DNA from: Acidobacteriota bacterium | GTDB lineage: Bacteria > Acidobacteriota > Holophagae > Holophagales > Holophagaceae | DNA: 5,104 nucleotides | Assembly (NCBI GenBank): GCA_021778785.1 | Contig: JAJYBX010000184.1 | Span: 1-5,104, forward strand | Direction of reading: 5' to 3' | Shown here: piece after piece, positions 1 to 5,104 of the stretch | Layout: the number at the start of each line of letters is the position of its first letter | Position numbering within the stretch: the first letter of the stretch is position 1 | Position numbers and translations under genes: made by a program | Notes under the pieces: model-generated | The model's input: the letters and a program-made list of their open reading frames with translations, nothing else | Told to the model about the DNA's origin: nothing | The model's database searches: none

Positions 1-197
1 AGGTGGAGCCCGACGCTCAGGGCCGCTTCGTCATCCCGCCCATCCTGCGTGAGGCCGCCCAGCTCACCGGAGAGGTCGCCCTCCTCGGCCAGATGGACCA
101 CCTCGCCCTCTGGAACAAGGCCGGCTTCGAGCGCCGCATGGCCGCGGAGCCCCTCAGCGTCGAGGATCTGGCCCAGCTCGCGGACCTGGGGATATGA
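1..197 (+). CDS. mraZ: Transcriptional regulator MraZ, C-terminal part (5' end cut by window)
   Basis: MraZ is an AbrB-like DNA-binding protein that binds repeats upstream of its own operon and controls dcw cluster transcription. The reading frame is open at the left edge (bases 1-2 are the end of a codon), and the visible 65 or so codons correspond to the second of the two MraZ repeats. The segment DAQGRFVIPPILRE carries the DxxxR signature (D-A-Q-G-R) followed by the usual IP..LRE pattern. Next comes EVALLGQMDHLALWNKAGFE, which matches the family's hydrophobic strand followed by a W-containing helix. The family is usually about 140-150 residues, so roughly 80 are missing upstream. The GTG at base 3 is an internal valine, not a start. 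The stop overlaps the rsmH start as ATGA. The position directly before rsmH is the textbook one. The operator repeats that MraZ normally binds would lie upstream, outside the window. Confidence 0.93.
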   Translation, partial: VEPDAQGRFVIPPILREAAQLTGEVALLGQMDHLALWNKAGFERRMAAEPLSVEDLAQLADLGI

Positions 198-1162
198 GCG
201 TGGCGACCCCGACCCCCCTCCACGTCCCGGTCCTCCTCCAGGAGGTCGTGGACAACCTGCCGCTGCCGCCGGCGGCCCGGATCCTGGACCTCACCCTGGG
301 CCTGGGCGGCCACGCGGAGGCCCTCCTGGCCCGTTGCGACGCCGGCAGCCGCTACCTGGGCGTGGACCGCGATCCCCAGGCCAGGGCCCTGGCCCTCGAA
401 CGCCTGGGGGGCGACGCCCGGCTCTCGATCCTGGCCTGCGCCCACGAGGACGTCTGGGACGATCCCGCCTTCCTCGACTGGATGGCGGCCCATGCCCCGG
501 AGGGCTTCGACGCCATCCTGGCGGATCTGGGGGTCTCCACCCTGCAGCTCCGGAGCCCCGGACGGGGCTTCAGCTTCCGGGACGAGGGCCCCCTGGACAT
601 GCGCATGGACACGGAGCACGGTCCCACGGCCCGGGAGTGGATCGCCGCCCAGACCGACGAGAGCCTGGCCGACGCCCTCTACCAGTTCGGCGAGGAGCGG
701 GCCTCCCGCCCCATCGCCCGCGCCATCCTCGCGGCGCTGCGGGACGGGCGCCTCGCGACCACCCGGGACCTGGCCGAGGCCGTCTACACCGTGATCCCCC
801 GCGAGCCCGCCAAGCGCAAGGGCCTCAGCGACCCGGCCACCCGCACCTTCCAGGCCGTCCGCATCGCCGTCAACGGCGAACTGGCGCGCCTGGCCGCCAC
901 CCTGGAATCCGCGGTGAACGCCCTCCGGCCCGGCGGCCGTCTCGCGGTGATCAGCTTCCACAGCCTGGAGGACCGCATCGTCAAGCAGACGCTGCGGCGC
1001 CTCGCGGGCATCTACGACGGTCCGGGACGCGTGGCGCCCGTGACCCTGCCGAAACGGCTGCGCCTCCTCCATCCCGGCGGGATCGCCCCCGGCGAGGCCG
1101 AGGCCGCCGCCAATCCCCCCTCCCGCTCCGCCCGCCTGCGCCTGGCCGAGCGGCTCCCCTGA
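194..1162 (+). CDS. rsmH: 16S rRNA (cytosine(1402)-N(4))-methyltransferase RsmH
   Basis: RsmH (MraW) is the cytoplasmic SAM-dependent enzyme that N4-methylates C1402 in the decoding centre of 16S rRNA. The 322 residues match the family's usual 300-320 and all main motifs are present. HVPVLLQEVV (10-19) is the N-terminal signature. LDLTLGLGGH (31-40) is the SAM-binding glycine loop. GVDRDPQA (56-63) ends the next strand. FDAILADLGVS (105-115) and RGFSFRDEGPLDMRMD (124-139) form the catalytic/SAM region. YQFGEERASRPIARAIL (163-179) and PATRTFQAVRIAVNGEL (214-230) belong to the substrate-binding domain region. GGRLAVISFHSLEDRIVK (247-264) and NPPSRSARLRLAER (307-320) close the protein. Two positions differ from the usual consensus: QLR (118-120) where QLD is common, and SDPATRTFQ where HPATRTFQ is common. 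Neither suggests loss of function. The ATG overlaps the mraZ stop by four bases, so translation is probably coupled. A GTG two codons downstream (200) has a better distance from GGGGA (188-192) and cannot be excluded as the start. Confidence 0.97.
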   Translation: MSVATPTPLHVPVLLQEVVDNLPLPPAARILDLTLGLGGHAEALLARCDAGSRYLGVDRDPQARALALERLGGDARLSILACAHEDVWDDPAFLDWMAAHAPEGFDAILADLGVSTLQLRSPGRGFSFRDEGPLDMRMDTEHGPTAREWIAAQTDESLADALYQFGEERASRPIARAILAALRDGRLATTRDLAEAVYTVIPREPAKRKGLSDPATRTFQAVRIAVNGELARLAATLESAVNALRPGGRLAVISFHSLEDRIVKQTLRRLAGIYDGPGRVAPVTLPKRLRLLHPGGIAPGEAEAAANPPSRSARLRLAERLP

Positions 1163-1164
1163 CC

Positions 1165-1168
1165 GAGG
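1165..1168 (+). promoter_or_regulatory. Ribosome binding site of ftsL
   Basis: GAGG lies eight bases before the ATG at 1177, just after the rsmH stop. This supports the ATG at 1177 over the in-frame ATG at 1201, which has no comparable site at that distance. Confidence 0.6.
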
Positions 1169-1176
1169 TACCGACG

Positions 1177-1545
1177 ATGTCCGTTTCCGTCCAGTCCCGC
1201 ATGGCGGCTCCCCCCCGCAGGGTGGAGAGCGAAGGCATCCTCCGCATGCTCCTGCTGGTGCTGGCCCTGGCCATGCCCCTCATGACCATCGCCTATCTCA
1301 AGATCCAGAGCACCCGCCTGGGCTACGCCATGGGCGACCTGAAGGAGCGCATCCGCAAGGAGGAGGAGGTCCAGCGCAAGCTGCTGCTGGAGCGCAGCCG
1401 CTACCAGCGCGACGAGGCCGTCCAGGTCTATGCCGAGAAGGCCGGCCTCCAGCCCCGCAAGCAGGGCCACCTGATCCGCCGCTCGTTCACCGAGCGGGAC
1501 CAGCAGCTGGCCAAGCTGGGTCCCGTCTCGTCGGACACCTTCTAG
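1177..1545 (+). CDS. ftsL: Small single-span membrane protein, probable cell division protein FtsL
   Basis: FtsL is a bitopic inner-membrane protein of the divisome. With FtsB and FtsQ it activates the FtsW-FtsI septal synthase. This 122-residue protein has a short basic cytoplasmic tail (about 1-20, with RMAAPPRR), one hydrophobic segment (about 21-40, ILRMLLLVLALAMPLMTIAY), then a charged helical stretch rich in K, E, R, Q and L (about 51-80) that could form a coiled coil. After that, VYAEKAGLQPRKQGHLI (about 84-100) resembles the A..LGL.P...g.li pattern that closes the FtsL helix. The size is typical (about 100-120). FtsL sequences are very divergent, so the name rests on topology plus the slot between rsmH and ftsI, not on a diagnostic motif. 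The gene starts 14 bases after the rsmH stop. Its TAG stop is in the same frame as the downstream PBP. Alternative: another FtsL/FtsB-like (DivIC) protein. Confidence 0.82.
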   Translation: MSVSVQSRMAAPPRRVESEGILRMLLLVLALAMPLMTIAYLKIQSTRLGYAMGDLKERIRKEEEVQRKLLLERSRYQRDEAVQVYAEKAGLQPRKQGHLIRRSFTERDQQLAKLGPVSSDTF

Positions 1546-1707
1546 CCGGAAACCCGGGCCGGGGCCGGATCGCCTATCCTGGCGGTGGGCGGCCCCCGCC
1601 CTCGCGCCCTTCCTTCCGCCTCCGGCTCCTCCGTGCCCCTTCCTTTCGCCACCCAGCCCCGCGCCTCCCACCGCCTGCTCGGACACCAGGAGGCGGAGGA
1701 TCTGCTG
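1546..1707 (+). other. Pyrimidine-rich segment between ftsL and the PBP gene (leader or N-terminal tail)
   Basis: This 162-base segment stays open in the PBP frame, so it is either untranslated or part of the PBP N-terminus (GTG codons at 1585 and 1633). From 1591 to 1680, 71 of 90 bases are C or T. T-ending codons such as CCT and CTT cluster here but are rare in the neighbouring genes. If translated it gives a Pro/Ser/Arg/Ala-rich tail without a recognisable domain, followed by a short charged helix. I see no Shine-Dalgarno before 1585 or 1633, and no hairpin followed by a T run that would mark a terminator. Confidence 0.5.
1695..1700 (+). promoter_or_regulatory. Ribosome binding site that favours the PBP start at 1708
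   Basis: GGAGGA is the strongest Shine-Dalgarno match in this part of the window and sits seven bases before the GTG at 1708. It is the main reason for preferring that start over the GTG codons at 1585 and 1633. Purine-rich words can also arise by chance in Glu-rich codons (here GAG-GCG-GAG), so it is not conclusive. Confidence 0.5.
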
Positions 1708-3774
1708 GTGCGGCGCCTGCCCTGGCTGCTGGGCGCCATGCTGCTCTGGGCCATGGCCATCTTCCTGCGCCTGGTGTGGCTCCAGGTGGTGGAACACGGG
1801 CGCTACCGGGCCCGGGCCGAGCAGCAGCACACCACGGTGGTGCCCATCCCGCCCATCCGGGGCGAGCTGCGGGACCGCCGCGGCGAGCCCCTGGCCATCT
1901 CGATCAAGGTGGAGAGCCTCTTCGCGGATCCGCGTGTGTTCTACCCGGACTACAAGGCCGGCAAGGGTGAGGAGCGCACCTGGGGGGATCCCGACCGCAG
2001 GGCCGCGGCCCGGGTGGCCGCGAAGCTGGCCCCCATCCTGGAACAGCCGAAGGCCGCGATCCTGGAGAAGCTGCTCCGGAGGAAACCCTTCGTCTACCTG
2101 GAACGCCACCTCGCGCCCGCCAAGAGCGATGCCATCCGGGCCATGGGCCTTGACGGCGTCGAGTTCCAGCCCGAAAGCCGGCGCTACTACCCGCGGGGCA
2201 GCCTCGCGGCGCAGATCCTGGGCTTCACGAACATCGACGGCGTGGGCCAGCTGGGCATCGAGCAGACCTACGACAAGCAGCTGGCGGGCCTGAAGGGCGA
2301 GCTCATCGCCCCCCGGGACGCCCATGGCAAGCTGCTCATCCTCCAGGAGAACTACAGCCAGGTCCCCGTCAACGGAGCCTCCCTCCAGCTCAGCATCGAC
2401 GCCACCATCCAGCACATCGTCGAGGATGCGCTGGAGGAGGGCGTCAGGCTCTCCCATCCGAAGACGGCCTACGCGGTGGTGGTGGACCCCCGGACCGGGG
2501 AGATCCTCGCCATCGCCGGCACGCCGACCTTCGACCCGAACCACATCCTCCCGAAGAAGTTCATGAACCGGCCGGAATCCGACCTCTCCTCCGCGGAGAA
2601 GGCGGAGCTCCGCCGGGAGCTGGACCGCCAGAAGGAGGCCAGGAAGGTGCATCCGGTCGAGGACGCCTACGAGCCCGGGTCCACCATGAAGATCTTCACG
2701 CTGGCCATGGCCCTGGAGGAACGGAAGGTCCACCTGGGCGAGCGCATCGACTGCATGGGCGGGCGCTGGAAATACAACCCCAAGATCCCCCCCATCACCG
2801 ATACCCACCGCCACGGCCTGCTCAGCTTCGAGGAGATCCTCTGGCAGAGTTCCAACATCGGCGCCGCCAAGATCGGCACGCGGCTGGATCCGGCCGTGCA
2901 CTACCAGTTCCTCCGCAAGTTCGGTTTCGGCGAGCCCACGGGACTGAACTTCCCGGGCGAGAGCGCCGGGCGCCTCCTGGCGCCGGACCGCTGGACCCTG
3001 CCCACCCAGTACACGATGTCCTACGGCTACGGGCTCAGCGTCACGCCCCTCCAGATCCTCATGGCCGGCTGCGCCCTGGCCAACGGCGGCAAGCTCATGC
3101 AGCCCATCCTGGTGGAGAAGATCTACAACGACCGCGGCCTGCTCCTGAAGGAGTTCAAGCCCACGGTGCGGGCCCAGGTCGTCAGCGAGGAGACCGCCGG
3201 CATGATGAAGGAGGCGCTGAAGGGCGTCATCACCCAGGGCACCGGCAAGATGGCCAAGCTGGACAACGGGGTGGAGGCCTTCGGCAAGACCGGCACCAGC
3301 CGCAAGCTCATCGACGGCAAGTACGACCTGCGGCGCCACTACGCCTCCTTCATGGGCTTCTTCCCCGCGGACAAGCCCCAGTACGGCGTGCTGGTCATGC
3401 TGGACGATCCCGCGGGCGACACCACCGGCGGCGACGTGGCGGCGCCCCTCTTCAAGCGCATCGGCGACGAGATCATGCGCTACCGGGAGACCACGCCGGA
3501 TCCGGACCGCGAGGCGGACCTCAAGCTCTCCCTCCGCGACTGGCCCGTGAGCGAGACGGACGAGGCCTCCGTGCATGTGGAGCGGGGCAAGGTGCCGGAT
3601 CTCTCCGGCCTCAGCCTCAAGGCCGCCATCCAGCGGGTGGTGCTGGTGGGCGGGGTGCCGAAGGTGGAGGCCGCGCCCGGCGTGACGGTGGTGCGGGTGG
3701 TGGGCCAGAGTCCGGATCCCGGCACCCCCCTCCAGGCCGGCGGCGTGGTGAGGATCAAGGCGGGGAACCCATGA
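1708..3774 (+). CDS. ftsI: Class B penicillin-binding protein, FtsI-type D,D-transpeptidase with C-terminal PASTA domain
   Basis: This enzyme cross-links peptidoglycan peptides in the periplasm, most likely at the septum with FtsW. From GTG 1708 it has 688 residues; from GTG 1585 it would have 729. Numbers below use 1708. A basic VRR is followed by a membrane anchor (about 4-27, LPWLLGAMLLWAMAIF). The dimerization/pedestal domain has RGELRDRRGEPLA (51-63), RRYYPRGSLAAQILGF (158-173) and GIEQTYDKQLAGLKGE (183-198). The transpeptidase domain begins near 225 and carries all three catalytic motifs: S-T-M-K (Ser325, Lys328, within EPGSTMK), S-S-N (381-383) and K-T-G-T (527-530), so it should be active and beta-lactam sensitive. 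A single PASTA domain (about 628-686, VPDLSGLSLKAA to VVRIKAG) ends the protein. The stretch between FDPN and EPGST is about 24 residues longer than in E. coli FtsI and highly charged. The stop overlaps murE as ATGA. The dcw position favours FtsI over a sporulation or elongation PBP. The enzyme class is very secure; the start is less so. Confidence 0.93.
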   Translation: MRRLPWLLGAMLLWAMAIFLRLVWLQVVEHGRYRARAEQQHTTVVPIPPIRGELRDRRGEPLAISIKVESLFADPRVFYPDYKAGKGEERTWGDPDRRAAARVAAKLAPILEQPKAAILEKLLRRKPFVYLERHLAPAKSDAIRAMGLDGVEFQPESRRYYPRGSLAAQILGFTNIDGVGQLGIEQTYDKQLAGLKGELIAPRDAHGKLLILQENYSQVPVNGASLQLSIDATIQHIVEDALEEGVRLSHPKTAYAVVVDPRTGEILAIAGTPTFDPNHILPKKFMNRPESDLSSAEKAELRRELDRQKEARKVHPVEDAYEPGSTMKIFTLAMALEERKVHLGERIDCMGGRWKYNPKIPPITDTHRHGLLSFEEILWQSSNIGAAKIGTRLDPAVHYQFLRKFGFGEPTGLNFPGESAGRLLAPDRWTLPTQYTMSYGYGLSVTPLQILMAGCALANGGKLMQPILVEKIYNDRGLLLKEFKPTVRAQVVSEETAGMMKEALKGVITQGTGKMAKLDNGVEAFGKTGTSRKLIDGKYDLRRHYASFMGFFPADKPQYGVLVMLDDPAGDTTGGDVAAPLFKRIGDEIMRYRETTPDPDREADLKLSLRDWPVSETDEASVHVERGKVPDLSGLSLKAAIQRVVLVGGVPKVEAAPGVTVVRVVGQSPDPGTPLQAGGVVRIKAGNP

Positions 3775-5104
3775 AGCTGGACGCGCTCATCGAGGGACTG
3801 GCCACGCGCCACGCGGGGCCGGAGGTCGAGGTGGCGGACCTGACCTCCGACAGCCGCGAGATCCAGCCGGGTTGGGCCTTCCTGGCGCTCAGGGGCGGCA
3901 CGGTCGACGGCGCCGCCTTCGTGCCCCAGGCCCTGGCCCGCGGGGCTGTGGCCGTGATCTCGGAGGCGGCGGTCCCCCTTCCCGAGGGCGTGGCGGGCTG
4001 CGCCTTCCAGGGCGAGCCCCGGTTGCGGATGGCGGACCTGGCCCGCCGCCTGCACCAGGAACCGGACGAGAGGCTGGCCCTCATCGGGGTGACGGGCACC
4101 AACGGCAAGACCACCACCACCACCCTGGTGCGCCAGCTCCTCCGGGGCGCGGGCATCGGCTGCGGGCTGGTGGGCACCGTGCTGAACGCCGCGGGGGACC
4201 GCGAGGAGGAGGCGGTCCGCACCACGCCGGAGAGCCCGGCCTTCTACCGCTGGCTGCGGCGCTCCGTGGAGGCGGGCGACCGGGCCGCCGCCGTGGAGGT
4301 GAGCAGCCACGGCCTCTGCCTGGGGCGGGTGCATGGCGCCCGGTTCGCGGTGGGCGTCTTCACGAATCTCACCCAGGACCACCTGGACTACCACGGCACC
4401 ATGGAGGCCTACTTCGAGGCGAAGCAGCGGCTCCTGGCCCAGAGCGGCCGCTTCCTCGTGAATGCGGACGATCCCTGGGGGCGCCGGCTGCTGGCGGGGG
4501 GACCCCTCGCGAGCTATGCGGTGGAGCGGCCGGCCGACTACCGCGCCGAGGATGTGGTCCTCGGCCCCACGGGCACGCGGTTCACGCTGCGGACCACCGG
4601 CGGTGCCTGGGTCGTCCACAGCCCGCTCCTGGGCCGCTTCAACGTGTACAACCTGCTGGCGGCCCTCGCGGCCTGCGCCGAGGCGGGCTTCAACCTGGAC
4701 GCCCTGGTACCCGCCGTGCCGGGCGTGTCCGGAGCGCCCGGGCGCCTGGAACGGGTGGACTGCGGCCAGCCCTTCGGCGTGATGGTGGACTACGCCCACA
4801 CCCCCGACGCCCTGGAGAAGCTGCTGGCCGAGGGCCGGCGCCTGCTTCCCCCCGGCGGGCGGCTGCACGTGCTCTTCGGCTGCGGCGGGGACCGGGACCG
4901 CGGCAAGCGGCCCCTCATGGCCGCGGCCGTGGCCGCGGGCGCCGACGTGCTCTGGCACACCAGCGACAATCCGCGCACGGAGGATCCCGAGCGCATCCTC
5001 GATGACGCGGCCCCGGGCATCCCGGAGACCCTGCGCAAGGACGCGGCCCGCTACCACCGTCTGGCCGACCGCCGGGAATCCGTGCGGCGGGCCCTGGCCG
5101 ACTG
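3771..5104 (+). CDS. murE: UDP-N-acetylmuramoyl-L-alanyl-D-glutamate--2,6-diaminopimelate ligase MurE (3' end cut by window)
   Basis: MurE is the cytoplasmic ATP-dependent Mur ligase that adds the third amino acid to UDP-MurNAc-L-Ala-D-Glu. The frame from ATG 3771 is open to the right edge, giving 444 residues. E. coli MurE has 495, so roughly 50 are missing, including the C-terminal KGHE region. The N-terminal UDP-binding domain has LTSDSREIQPGWAFLAL (24-40). The central ATPase domain has the P-loop GVTGTNGKTT (106-115, Lys113), TTPES (151-155), EVSSHGL (176-182), FTNLTQDHLDYHGTMEAYFEAK (197-218; Lys218 fits the carbamylated lysine of the family) and FNVYNLLAAL (290-299). The C-terminal domain has GRLERV (324-329), VDYAHTPDAL (339-348), FGCGGDRDRGKRPLM (369-383) and TSDNPRTEDPE (397-407). 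DNPR (399-402) is the motif that marks meso-diaminopimelate-adding enzymes. The start overlaps the PBP stop by four bases, with GGGGA at 3762-3766, so translation is probably coupled. MurF would be expected next. Confidence 0.96.
   Translation, partial: MKLDALIEGLATRHAGPEVEVADLTSDSREIQPGWAFLALRGGTVDGAAFVPQALARGAVAVISEAAVPLPEGVAGCAFQGEPRLRMADLARRLHQEPDERLALIGVTGTNGKTTTTTLVRQLLRGAGIGCGLVGTVLNAAGDREEEAVRTTPESPAFYRWLRRSVEAGDRAAAVEVSSHGLCLGRVHGARFAVGVFTNLTQDHLDYHGTMEAYFEAKQRLLAQSGRFLVNADDPWGRRLLAGGPLASYAVERPADYRAEDVVLGPTGTRFTLRTTGGAWVVHSPLLGRFNVYNLLAALAACAEAGFNLDALVPAVPGVSGAPGRLERVDCGQPFGVMVDYAHTPDALEKLLAEGRRLLPPGGRLHVLFGCGGDRDRGKRPLMAAAVAAGADVLWHTSDNPRTEDPERILDDAAPGIPETLRKDAARYHRLADRRESVRRALAD

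Noticed and set aside
17..1072. Minus-strand open frame of 351 codons opposite mraZ and rsmH
   Set aside because: Shadow of rsmH; the predicted protein is Gly/Ala/Arg-rich without motifs.
49..1176. Long N-terminal extension of the ftsL frame running back through rsmH
   Set aside because: The translation upstream of 1177 is Pro/Arg/Gly-rich out-of-frame rsmH sequence. The ATG at 1177 has a Shine-Dalgarno and begins a normal FtsL-sized protein.
1553..1568. GC-rich self-complementary words (CCCGGG, GGCCGGGGCC) after ftsL as a terminator
   Set aside because: The palindromes are very short with no T run, as expected by chance at this GC content, and the operon continues downstream.
1575..1580. 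TATCCT as a possible -10 element of an internal promoter before the PBP gene
   Set aside because: There is no recognisable -35 element 16-18 bases upstream, and a four-of-six match is weak evidence. It would fit a start at 1708, but I cannot support it as a feature.
1012..3576. Minus-strand open frame of 854 codons opposite rsmH, ftsL and the PBP gene
   Set aside because: Its translation is low-complexity (Gly, Ala, Leu, His, Arg, Val rich) with no recognisable domain, and the plus strand holds well-conserved genes throughout. Long antisense frames are expected where third positions are nearly all G or C.
3872..5005. Plus-strand open frame of 377 codons within murE
   Set aside because: Pro/Gly/Arg-rich frame shadow; the murE frame starting at 3771 carries every Mur ligase motif.
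3480..5057. Minus-strand open frame of 525 codons opposite the PBP end and murE
   Set aside because: Same compositional artefact; the plus-strand frame encodes MurE with all its motifs.

Overview
This window is a stretch of the division and cell wall (dcw) cluster of a very GC-rich bacterium (by eye about 70% G+C, with codon third positions almost all G or C). All genes lie on the plus strand in the classical order mraZ - rsmH (mraW) - ftsL - ftsI-type penicillin-binding protein - murE. The first and last genes are cut by the window edges. The order is shared by many phyla and does not fix the organism. A PASTA-tailed FtsI, a MurE with the meso-diaminopimelate-type DNPR motif and the high GC would fit a Gram-negative-like lineage such as Acidobacteriota (Holophagae/Geothrix-like) or a deltaproteobacterial group. 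That placement is inference only.

Layout: bases 1-197 are the C-terminal half of MraZ, the DNA-binding regulator of the cluster. Bases 194-1162 are a complete 16S rRNA m4C1402 methyltransferase (RsmH), joined to mraZ by an ATGA overlap. Bases 1177-1545 are a small single-span membrane protein with the position, topology and C-terminal pattern of FtsL. Bases 1546-1707 are a short, pyrimidine-rich segment that is either a leader or the N-terminal tail of the next protein. Bases 1708-3774 (or from 1585) are a class B PBP/FtsI transpeptidase with a C-terminal PASTA domain. Bases 3771-5104 are MurE without its last few dozen residues, again joined by an ATGA overlap.

The genes belong to one process. 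MurE builds the cytoplasmic UDP-MurNAc-tripeptide, the PBP cross-links septal peptidoglycan outside the membrane, FtsL helps recruit and activate it at the septum, RsmH tunes the ribosomal P site, and MraZ is the usual regulator of the operon. The tight spacing supports a single transcript. No promoter, terminator, tRNA, repeat array, mobile element or CRISPR was found. The window looks like core genome and I see no undescribed system. The points worth a second look are the start of the PBP, a charged insertion just before its catalytic serine, its PASTA tail, and the MurE specificity motif.
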